28,356 nt of DNA from Cafeteria roenbergensis (Eukaryota > Sar > Bigyra > Bicosoecida > Cafeteriaceae). The stretch covers positions 1 to 28,356 of the forward strand of contig VLTN01000118.1 of assembly GCA_008330645.1 (NCBI GenBank), written 5' to 3'. Numbering within the stretch: position 1 is the first letter of the stretch; each line of letters starts with the position of its first letter. Shown here piece by piece: positions 1 through 8,800 of the stretch. Position numbers and translations under genes: made by a program. The notes below the pieces were generated by a model that worked only from the letters and a program-made list of their open reading frames with translations, made no database searches and was not told where the DNA came from.

Positions 1-13
1 GCATGTTGGAGCT

Positions 14-113
14 GCTGACCTGAGTGGGCGTTGAGAGGCCGCTTGTTGGTGGAGGACTGGTGTTGACACAAATGGCTTAAGTTTGGCGCGGCGGGGACCG
101 CACGGGGTCGCCC
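14..113 (-). repeat. Split direct repeat B2 (3' terminal repeat of the element)
   Basis: 100-bp copy of B1 forming the downstream end of the element in its coding direction. Positions 1-13 lie outside the duplicated block and are probably host flank. The 15 bases at 114-128, between B2 and A2, are unique. Confidence 0.88.
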
Positions 114-128
114 GAGGGACGGGAGGGA

Positions 129-542
129 GGGTCAAACGATCGAATCGAGCACACGCACACCACTCGGGGCGCGCGCGTACGGCGGGTACGGGTGCGGGTG
201 CGGCCGGTGAGCCCACGCGGGCTCGAACCGGTGTGCCCGCCCAAAGGGCGGGCTTGCGAGCGGGTCGGATGGCCCGCGCTTGCCGTGAGGCAGAGCCGGG
301 GTCATGTGGTCGGGACCGCTCGCGCGCTAGTCGGAACGCATGCGCGCGGCGGGAACGGGATACGACCGGCGAGCCCCCACGCGGGCTCGGGTCGGAGTGC
401 TCGCCCAGAGGGCGGGCTTGCGAGCGGGTCGGGATGGCCCGCGCCTGCCGTGGGGCAGAGCGGGCCCGGTGTTGTTGCCGCATCTGAAGGCGGCCTCTCA
501 ACTCGAGGGGACAGCAGCACAAGATTTACATCACAAACATGC
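129..542 (-). repeat. Split direct repeat A2
   Basis: Second copy of the 414-bp A repeat, lying between B1 and B2 as expected for a Ngaro-type element. It overlaps B1 by the two bases GC at 541-542. In Ngaro-type replication models the B1-A2 junction represents the joined ends of the circular intermediate, so the sequence around 530-550 should read as the recombinase crossover region. It appears identical to A1. Confidence 0.9.
209..462. repeat. Degenerate internal duplication with stem-loops inside the A repeat
   Basis: Within A2 (and identically in A1) a block of about 90 bp beginning near 209 recurs in diverged form near 371, about 162 bp downstream. Each copy carries a GC-rich inverted repeat. 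The first is perfect: GCCCGCCC, AAA, GGGCGGGC at 235-253. The second, near 399-417, is imperfect. The structure could act in RNA folding, termination or recombinase binding; none of these is shown by the sequence alone. Confidence 0.6.
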
Positions 543-640
543 TGACCTGAGTGGGCGTTGAGAGGCCGCTTGTTGGTGGAGGACTGGTGTTGACACAAAT
601 GGCTTAAGTTTGGCGCGGCGGGGACCGCACGGGGTCGCCC
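541..640 (-). repeat. Split direct repeat B1
   Basis: 100-bp block immediately downstream of the recombinase gene, whose stop is at 664. It is repeated at 14-113 with a constant offset of 527 and no mismatch seen. Homology ends sharply at 640, after which the two copies differ completely. Confidence 0.9.
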
Positions 641-663
641 TCCGTGCCATCCCATGCCATAGA

Positions 664-1821
664 TCAGGGCATCGCAGAGCGATCGGTAGAGGAGAGGAGG
701 TGGGCGCTGGCGCTTTCGCGAAAGTAGGATTCGACGGACTGGGCGTTGCGCCAGCGGCCCAGCACGACGATGCGGTCCTTTGTGACACTGGAGTGGCGGA
801 GGAGCCAAGTAGCCGCGGAGATGCGGAACGAGTGCGGGGAGATGCGGTGCTGGCGGAGGTAGGGGTTAGCGGCGAGTAGGGCCGCGACGAGGTCGGAAGC
901 GGAGACAGGCTGGCGGTTCCGCTTGAGCCACAGCGGGGAGGAGCGGTCGGCCGGTCTGGCGAGGGTGGCCGCGGCGGCCGCGGCGCCCCCACGTGGGCCG
1001 GGTTGTAATGAGGGGAGTCGGGGTCGGTTGTCAGGTGTAGGCGTTCCCAGGTGCGGGACATCTTCTCGAACACGTCGATCTGAACATGAATGTGGCGGTT
1101 GACCAGGCTCACCCGCGCGTTGGCCCGGGGAATGGGCGTTGCGGTGGAGGCGGGGGCTGGGCGCGTCAGAAGGGAGCCGGCGCGGCTGAGGGTGTCCCAG
1201 CAGACGGCGATGGCGGCCGCCACAGCAGGGTCCGTTGCCGGGGAGCGAATGGCCCGGAGGACGTCGTCGCGGGAAAAAGACGCCGCGCGAGTCTCGTGTG
1301 GGGTGGCCCCACCGATGGATGCGCTTCGTGGCCAGGCTCACGAGGCGGCTAGTCGCGTGTGAGTCGATCGGGGAGAGCATGAGGTCGGCCAGGCGTAGGA
1401 CGTTGTGATAGTAGGAGGCGAGGGTGGAGGTTGCGAGAGGCTGGGGCCTGGTCGCGGACGCTCTGAGGAAGGTGGACGTGACGGAGGCTCCGGCCGTGCG
1501 GCCGAACGGGAGACCTGCTTCCGTGCGTCGGGCCACAGAGGCGAAGAAGCGGAAGGCGGCCGTGATCTGGATGGAGCTGCCGCTCCAGAAGCAGAGGAGG
1601 GGCGCGACGGCCCAGTCATCGTGGCCCAAGGGGAGCGGGTAGCCGGCGATGCGGACGCCTGGTTGAGCCATGCGATGGGGTCCAGGACCCCCAAGTCGAG
1701 AAGCCTCGGCGAGGATGGCGCGGACAATCTTTGGGGCCGCCTCGAGAAATGCGAGAGTCGCGTCCAGAGTAGGCTCAACTCCCCACCTAGAGAGGGCGCA
1801 TCTTTGCCACTCGCGCTCAAG
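664..1821 (-). pseudogene. Ngaro tyrosine recombinase, two apparent frame switches
   Basis: The C-terminal catalytic core is clear: HSFRI (HxxR) at 834-820, GRW about 22 residues later and the nucleophile Tyr in ESYFR at 726-724, followed by a TGA stop at 664. A helical N-terminal DNA-binding region lies near 1450-1330 (YYHNVLRLADL). The first catalytic Arg is probably in TLSRAGSLL near 1185. This middle part is in another frame, entered near 1290 and left near 980 in a GC-only stretch, so two compensating indels restore the frame. The enzyme would join the circular cDNA intermediate to the target without duplicating it. An ATG at 1671 could start a separate ORF, but the same frame is open back to the RNase H end near 1828. 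Confidence 0.78.
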
Positions 1822-3743
1822 CGGCTCAGGGTGTCGGTGACGGTGTTCTGCATGCCGGGCAAGTGTTCAGCGTGCACGACCAGGTGGGAGCGCAGGAGCG
1901 TTAGCGCGAGCGGGATTGCGAGAGAGTCGGAGTACGTGGAGCGGGAAGACGGGCTCATGCGGGCGACGGCCGAGACGACGGTGGTCGAGTCGGAGAACAG
2001 GCGGATATTGGACCGCGGAGCCCGGCGGGCGGCTATGGCGACGGCGACGGCGGCGCATGCGAATTCGGAACGGACCGAGTGGGGGATCACGTCGTGCCAG
2101 CGGCCGCAATAGAGGCGGACGCTGAACACAGCGCCGGGGGGCGCCATCGACGAGGGCGTTTGTGGTACGCCGCAGGTCGAACACGGCGATGCCGAAGCCG
2201 TGAGCGGAGGCGTCGGTGACGACCAGCATGGCCGGGGAAGGGGTCAGGAGCCATTGTGGCACGGGCGGCGAAGGTGGCGGGCAAGGGCCTGGCGATGCCC
2301 GGCGCCCACGTGAGAAGGGCGCGCGCGGCGGCGGCTGCCGAAGGATCGAGCGCGGACGTGCGATCGGGGGAGTCGGCGAGGGCGCGTCGAATGTCCCGGA
2401 GAAGGGGGCGAATCGGCTTGCAGAGTGTCGAGAACCAGGTGATGCGGCCGACGACTTTTGCGAGCTGGTCGCGATCGGGGTCGCCGTTCGCGGCGGCGGT
2501 GAGGGCGGAGACGAGGTCGACCACGGCGCCGTCCTTCATGCGTACGTGGGCCGGACCCCTGTCGTTGCCAGTCGTGAGGCGCAGGCCCACCCATTCGACG
2601 GATCGTGCAGGCGGGGACGACTTCTCGGCCTGTGGGGGAAGGCCGAGCCGGACCATCGCCTCGCGGATTCGCGCGAGCTCGGACGTTGCGCGATGGAGAG
2701 GGAGGTCGGTGGAGACTAGTAGGTCGTCGCAGAAGCTGAGCAGCCTGACGCCGGGGGACTCGAGGGCCTGCGCGAGGGCCGCGGTGCAGCTGTTCATGTA
2801 GGTGCTGCTGTGGCGGCCGCCCATGGAGCAGGCGGAAGAGATGTAGGTGGTGCCTTTGAAGCGGACGGTGAACAGGGTGCCCGAGGCCGCTGCAAAGGCG
2901 GATGCGCTTGAAGCCGCTGGATACGTCCAGCGTCGCAAGCATTGTAGGGGGGTGGGGTCCAGGAGCATGGCCGCGACCCGGCCAAGCGAGGGGGTGCCCG
3001 GGTACGCCAGCTCCGTGCTGGCGACCGAGGCGTTCAACCCCCGCGGGACGCACCGAGTGACCGTCGAAGAAGGGCTGCCTTGCCTGGGTGTCGTCGGTGA
3101 TCATCCGCCACCGGGGACGGCCGTGGGCGTCGGGCGCTTTGGGAACCACGTTTTGAGCGGGGCCGGCTTGCGGGCGACGGGGAGCGCGGAGTCCGGCAGC
3201 CGGACGAGCCAGCCCTGCCGCACCTCCGCGGCGATGAGGCCCTCGAGGGCACGGACCTCTGCTGGGTCGGTCGGGTAGTTGTGGGATGTGCCGAGGGGAC
3301 GGCGGGTTTCGACTGCGGCGGGGCGTCGGCGCCGAGCAGCGCTGTGGCGAAAGACGAGACGCCAGTGGCGCAGCGGCCTCGCAAGAGCTCCAGAGCGGCT
3401 GCGGGGCACAGGGCCGCGACACCCCGGCGTGGGTGGGGGGAGGATCGGTGTCGATATTCGAGCGAGGTCGATGCCCAGCCGTCGGGCGCGAAGGCGGGAT
3501 GGGTTCGTGAAGGGCGCGGAGCTGCGCCGCAATCGAAGGCGATGTCGAGGCGCCGGAGCGCTGTAGGGAGGAGTAGAGGCGGCGGAATGCGCCGGGAGAG
3601 TCGCGGTCGGGGTCGAAGCCCAGAGCGAGGAGAAATCGACTGCGCTCTGAGCCAGAGAAAGGGCTGGTCGTCGGGGGTTGCGGCCCAGGACCGGCCGGAA
3701 GTGGAGATACGAAGTCGCGCCGTGGCGGGCGCGAGGAGTGCAC
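1822..3743 (-). pseudogene. pol: Ngaro reverse transcriptase - RNase H region, frame disrupted
   Basis: RT blocks run in order across all three minus frames: a VVPKAP/WRMITDD block near 3150-3080, LDVSSGF (motif A) near 2930, an SACSMGG block near 2830, and the active-site FCDD at 2734-2723. RNase H follows, with TDASAHGFG near 2210-2185, an SEFACAA Glu block near 2075, FSDSTT near 1995-1970 and the terminal TDTLSR near 1845-1830. Domain order and motifs are those of DIRS/Ngaro elements. At least seven single-base frame switches are implied (near 3165, 3080, 2960, 2895, 2230, 2140 and 1828). No clean start is assigned; an ATG at 3743 opens one of the contributing frames. The region is either decayed or carries assembly indels, and the otherwise good conservation favours the second. 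No stop separates it from the recombinase, so one long polyprotein is possible. Confidence 0.75.
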
Positions 3744-3924
3744 GATGCAAACAATGGAGATACTTGATGCCGAGGGTCAAGTCGGGGTTCGGCGGGGCCA
3801 GCCATGGCGGGGCTGGTTTCGGGGCTGTGCTGGGGAGGGGACGGCAGGGGGCTCGCCACGTGCAGGAACGGAGCGTTGTGCCGCGGTGGCGTTCACGCGC
3901 GCGCGTCTCCTCCCCGCCCTGCTT

Positions 3925-5442
3925 TTAAACCGGGAGTCTGGGGAAAGGGGCGGAAGCTGGTGGCCGAGACCATGGAGGCGATCGTGGTGCGCAGGTCGGG
4001 GCCAGCCAGCGCGGCTGGCAGGAGCTGGCGGAGACCGTCGTTGATGGCGGGCCAGCGCGGGAGAGAGCGCAGCCCAGGGGCCCGCTTCCAGCGGTCGCCC
4101 GAGGACATCGGTCCAACGGAATGGCGGCAGTTGTGCCGTCGCCGCCAGCGCGGACGCCAGGGCGGAGGGACCGCGGCCGAATTGGGGAGGCGAAGCGGCC
4201 GGCGAGGGTGTCGGCTGGCGGGAGGGCCGGTCTCGCAGCAGGGCCGACGTGGGGGCTGCGGGCGGGTTGGTCGCCGGCCTCGGCACACTTGATGGCAACC
4301 GAGGCGCGGATGGAATCGTCGTACACCGGGGCAAAGCCGGCTGTGACGTGGATTCCCCGGCTTGCGAGCCAAGCGGCTAGGGTGGTGTCAGGCTCAACGC
4401 CGGCGGAGGCGGCTATCGACGCTGCAGCCGTGCCCAGGAGCGCGGGCAGGAGGGGGATGCCGGCGTATACAGCCGGGAGGACCCAGTGAGCCGTGGCGGG
4501 GGTGGCAGCGATGTCTGCCGGAGTGGGCGGGCGCAAGGTCGGGGCGCAGATGGCGCGGTGCGCCAGGCGTTGCGCGAGGAGGTGCGAGCCCTGGTCTGGG
4601 AGACCGATGATGTCGACGAGCATCATAGGGTCGTCCACATGGAGGAGACGAAGGGCGGCCATGCGCAGGCTGGGCGGGAGCGGTGGTGGTGCAAGAGTCT
4701 CACCAGTTTCGAAGAACTCGTGTGCGGCCGCAGCCGCGTCACCGAGGGCCGTCCAATCCTGGGTGGGGCGGGGCGTTGCGGTGGCGGCGGCGGCTGCTTG
4801 GGGGAACTCGGTTCGGACGCCTGGGGCCGGGTCGCGGCGCCCGTCATCGCGCTGGCCGGCTGAGGGGAAGGGCAGCGAGGGAGTTGGCGCACGTTCGAGG
4901 CTGTAGCGCCAGCCGGACGGACTTGTTGCGTGGTATACCGAGGCGTCGAGGAGCCGAGAGAGCTTGTCGCGGGCGTCTGGCGAGATGGACGCGCCGGAAA
5001 GTTCCGTCCCGAAGGCGTTCAAACGGGTGGTGGCGGCGGAAAAGAGCCTGACCGTGCCGAAAACGTCAGAGGCGGCGGCCACAACGGGGAAACCGAGCGG
5101 GCCGTCGTGGTCGGCGAAAGCGTACGCGGCGAGCAGAACGGACCAGCATGCGCGGGTGTGGACGGGGGGAAGGTGGTTGATGCAGGCGGCGGCGGCGTTG
5201 GAAAGGCACGAGAGGACGGAGCCTGAAGCGTCAGCCACCGTTTCCGCGTCCGAGGCCCAGTCGGGAACGACAGAGCCTGAGTACAGATGCGCAATCAGCA
5301 GGTCTGAAGGGCCAGGGGGCGGCCCAGCGGCAGAGGCCGCGGGGTTGGGTCGGGCGGACGAAGGCGCAGAGGTGGCGTCCTCCGAGATGCCGGGTGGATC
5401 GGCGGGGACGGAAGAGCGCCTGCGGGATGGCCGGGCGGCCAT
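3925..5442 (-). CDS. gag: Gag-like protein of the Ngaro element
   Basis: An ORF of 505 residues begins at the first ATG after the A1 repeat (5442-5440). The first 25 or so residues are basic (RPSRRR) and Pro/Ser-rich. The middle is Ala- and Leu-rich with helical segments; no zinc knuckle (CxxC..H..C) is visible. The Gag role is inferred from position: first ORF, upstream of RT. The last 80-100 codons look less protein-like than another minus-strand frame covering 4372-3893, which ends in a TGA at 3893 and has strongly GC-rich third positions. The true C-terminus may therefore be in that frame after a shift near 4150-4250, whether by mutation, assembly indel or programmed frameshift. Confidence 0.6.
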   Translation of the reverse strand: MAARPSRRRSSVPADPPGISEDATSAPSSARPNPAASAAGPPPGPSDLLIAHLYSGSVVPDWASDAETVADASGSVLSCLSNAAAACINHLPPVHTRACWSVLLAAYAFADHDGPLGFPVVAAASDVFGTVRLFSAATTRLNAFGTELSGASISPDARDKLSRLLDASVYHATSPSGWRYSLERAPTPSLPFPSAGQRDDGRRDPAPGVRTEFPQAAAAATATPRPTQDWTALGDAAAAAHEFFETGETLAPPPLPPSLRMAALRLLHVDDPMMLVDIIGLPDQGSHLLAQRLAHRAICAPTLRPPTPADIAATPATAHWVLPAVYAGIPLLPALLGTAAASIAASAGVEPDTTLAAWLASRGIHVTAGFAPVYDDSIRASVAIKCAEAGDQPARSPHVGPAARPALPPADTLAGRFASPIRPRSLRPGVRAGGDGTTAAIPLDRCPRATAGSGPLGCALSRAGPPSTTVSASSCQPRWLAPTCAPRSPPWSRPPASAPFPRLPV

Positions 5443-5443
5443 C

Positions 5444-5857
5444 GGGTCAAACGATCGAATCGAGCACACGCACACCACTCGGGGCGCGCGCGTACGGCGG
5501 GTACGGGTGCGGGTGCGGCCGGTGAGCCCACGCGGGCTCGAACCGGTGTGCCCGCCCAAAGGGCGGGCTTGCGAGCGGGTCGGATGGCCCGCGCTTGCCG
5601 TGAGGCAGAGCCGGGGTCATGTGGTCGGGACCGCTCGCGCGCTAGTCGGAACGCATGCGCGCGGCGGGAACGGGATACGACCGGCGAGCCCCCACGCGGG
5701 CTCGGGTCGGAGTGCTCGCCCAGAGGGCGGGCTTGCGAGCGGGTCGGGATGGCCCGCGCCTGCCGTGGGGCAGAGCGGGCCCGGTGTTGTTGCCGCATCT
5801 GAAGGCGGCCTCTCAACTCGAGGGGACAGCAGCACAAGATTTACATCACAAACATGC
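5444..5857 (-). repeat. Split direct repeat A1 (5' terminal repeat of the element)
   Basis: This 414-bp block is the upstream end of the element in its coding direction and matches 129-542 base for base at a constant offset of 5315. By analogy with other Ngaro elements it should hold the promoter and RNA start, but no promoter motif was identified. The Gag ATG (5442-5440) follows its inner boundary by one base. It contains a perfect 8-bp inverted repeat with a 3-nt loop at 5550-5568. Confidence 0.9.
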
Positions 5858-8800
5858 CAGGTTGAGACCGCCGCTCAACAGTTCGCTACGAAATGTCCGA
5901 TAGACATGACTACCCACGAAGGCCCAACGCTCCAGGTTGCTCCCGATGTCCTTGCTAGCGGCATAGATTCAACAATACTGTTCACGCTGACCGTGACATC
6001 CGAGTATTGGCCTGACCCCACCTGGCGCAACGCTTCCAAGTGGCAGGCGGTGCCCCTGATGAAATCGAGTGCATCAGTGCGGTTGACAGTCTTGCACATT
6101 GAAGCCAATGCGCCGGCCATTCGGCTTGTGTCGAGCAGCCCAGCGGCGAGGCTAGCTTCTGGCCAAATCCAAGCCGTCGTTGGCAGCAAGCTCCGCTTTG
6201 AGGCCTTCTCCCCTTCCGGGCATCTGAGCGGCGAAGCATTGCGATGGGATTTGAGCGCATTCAGCAGCTCCGGCCTGGCTCGCCCTGTGCCAGCTGCATT
6301 TGCTTCTCCCACAGCAGGGAGCCGTTTCTGTCTGGTGGACACATCTTTGTTCCCTCCAGGGTCGCTGGCTCGCATTTCTGTCACACTCCAGGGCTTTTCT
6401 GATGTCCCGCTGCTGGCGTCGCAGCAGTTGCTGATGGATCGTCCCCCGGACAGCGGCGTGTCATCAATCACTCCGCCCCAGGGCTTCGCAGGTGTGACAC
6501 GATTCACCATTGAGTCGTTGGGATGGCAAGACGAGCCGGAAGACCACCCAGTCAGCCTGTCCGTCGTCGTTCACAGCTCGGGACGCAGATATGATTCCAA
6601 TGACCCACGACTTGACGCGGCGGCGGTCCTCGTGCCGGCTCAATCTGGCCCGACTCTCACGTTTACTCTGCCAGTTCCTTCGGGTCTCGATACCGCGACA
6701 CCCGCCCCGTGGACTGTGTCAGTTGGCGTTGTTGCCACTGGCCGAAACGGTGCCAAGTCGGTGTCTTGGCTTGATGTAGAGCTATCGGTCCCGGAGCCGG
6801 CGAGAGCACCACGAGCAGAAGTGCCGGCATTCATCTTGTCTGCGCTCCGAGACGCCATCGCACCGATGCATAGAGCTGGGGAGTACAAAATGGCCATTGG
6901 ACAATTTCGGTCCTCGGCCAGCCTCTTGAATTGGGCGAGTCGAAACCAGACGGAGAGAGAGTGCGGATTCGGTGAGGTCACAAGCCAGGAATCACAGCTT
7001 CGGGCATACCTTGCAAACTCGACAGTTCAGTACTGTGAGCAGCTGCCGCCCTCTGTTGGGGTGAATGCACTTTGCGCCGCGTCCCTGCAAGAGGTGATCA
7101 TGTCGGCAAGCTCCAGCAGCTGGGAAAGCGTGAATATTGCCTTGACCTTCGTCTCGTCCCGCCTTTTGGGAGCGGAGGGCATCAACGGCAAATTGGCCTC
7201 TTCGACAAAAATCGCTCTTGCCACGGGCGTGGTCAACATCTTGAGCTCAGCCGTAGCTGCCAGCAATAGCAACCCATCCCGGGGTGGGTCCATCGCGAAT
7301 GCAGTTGTGCCGCGAGCTGTGGGCGCGGCCGAGCAGCTGGCCAGGGCGCTCACAGTTGATTCCCAGCTCGGAGATACTCCGATTTCCATTGCCGTCCGGC
7401 CTTTGCTGGCACTGTCTTGTACTGTAGCGGACGGTGCTCCGGCAGCAGAAACGAAGCCGCCATCTGGAATGGTGTTCACCGCTGGTCTCATTTCCGATGG
7501 CAACTCGTCGGCACCAGTGTTTGAGCCTGGGCCGGCCAGGCCAGCTCTCAGCCGGAATCTTCAAGCTGTGGACAAACCTCCAGCCGGGATTGCCCTCCAG
7601 GTCCTAGCGGATGCGGACCGCAGCGTCTGGCAGAGCGGCGCTGTGGCCACCCTGATTCGATGGCCAGTGTCCATTCACTCAAACTCTGGGTTGGACTCGA
7701 TCGTTCTTCAGTTGCGAAGCAGAGTTGAGTCCGCCGTCCGCCGCCCTGTGGAGTGGGCAGCTCCGTCCAACGGGGGTGTGCTTTCTTCCCCCGTGTTTCA
7801 CGTGAACATGCAAAGCCGATCAGGGGTGGCAATCGCTGGTGGAAAATTCCTCCTTTCGATGCCTATCGACCTCTCGGAAGCGTGCATCACAGCTCTGTCG
7901 CCGCCGGTCCAGGGCAAAACATTGCCAAGCTCGAAGAGGCATCCGCCATCTCTGGCAAGCCGCATGCTGGCGTCGAAAAAGCCAGCTTGGAGGCTCCTTG
8001 GGAGCTACGACGGCACGACGCCGCAAGCGGCAGACGTCGAGACTGCGACCCTTTCGCCCGCCCCTTCGCCGTTGGTCTCGGCATGCAACCCTGTCGCAGG
8101 AGAGTGCGTTCGCTGGGATGAAGACGCTGGCAGCTGGTCTGCAGCAGGGTGCACAACTCTCAACATCTCGGCTGGCTCCATTCACTGCAGTTGCAACGCC
8201 TTTGGCGACTACAGCTCCGTTCTGCTGCCGGCTCCCGGTTCAGAGCAAGGCACCTTCAGGTCACCGAGCAACGGACTCCGGCCGCTTGCGGTGCATTCAG
8301 CGACTGCTGTTTCGTCGCACGTGCTGGGCCTACTTGTTCTCGCCTCCATCGCACTGGTTGTTGCTTGCTTGCTTGACTTTGCGCAAGCCAGAAAGTTCGC
8401 CATGGCCTTGGCCCGCGACCCAGAAGTCCGGTTTATCAGCGCGATGCACCGCGCCGAGGTCTCGCAACTGTCCAAGTTGCGCAAGCCGAGCCGCGACACG
8501 AGGCCATTCGTTCGGTCGGGCGACTCCTTGGTGCATTTGAAGCATGCGGGGCCGACTCGGGCGATCAGGGGGAGGGGTGCTCAAAAGTTGTCACTGATTC
8601 CGGAGGTCGGGCAGGCGCGCGGCATTGAGCAAGTTACGTGGGGCAAGGCCTCCGATGCAGCGTCCCTGCCGCTAGCAAAGGCTTTGCTTGCAGCCGCACC
8701 GGGACTGACTGGCTTGAGTGGTCACTCCGAGCCCGGAGCGAGCATGCCCCGTCGTCTGGACTCCATGGCTGGGAGCGCCTGGCAACGACGCTCGGCTGTG

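Larger units (their letters stand above)
14..5857 (-). mobile_element. Ngaro-type tyrosine-recombinase (DIRS-order) retrotransposon, full length
   Basis: Seen directly: two sequence blocks are each present twice in an interleaved order. Read in the coding (minus) direction the layout is A1 (5857-5444), internal genes, B1 (640-541), A2 (542-129), a 15-bp spacer, B2 (113-14). This A1-genes-B1-A2-B2 'split direct repeat' plan is characteristic of Ngaro/PAT-like elements, which integrate by tyrosine recombinase instead of a DDE integrase and make no target-site duplication. The internal genes fit: Gag-like ORF, RT with an FCDD box, RNase H, and a recombinase with HxxR, GRW and Y motifs. No LTRs, integrase or flanking duplication are visible. 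Both A copies and both B copies appear identical, so the insertion is recent. It lies antisense to the REJ/GPS gene at 5858-11353. Exact ends are known to within the GC dinucleotide shared by the junctions. Confidence 0.9.

Noticed and set aside
14-640. Conventional LTR retrotransposon or target-site duplication
   Set aside because: The repeats are interleaved (A1...B1-A2-B2), not simple terminal repeats, the enzyme is a tyrosine recombinase, and no flanking duplication is seen.
83-808. Several overlapping ORFs in the A and B repeats
   Set aside because: They are long only because GC-rich DNA has few stops, they lie in non-coding terminal repeats or antisense to the recombinase, and they have low-complexity Arg/Gly/Ala composition.
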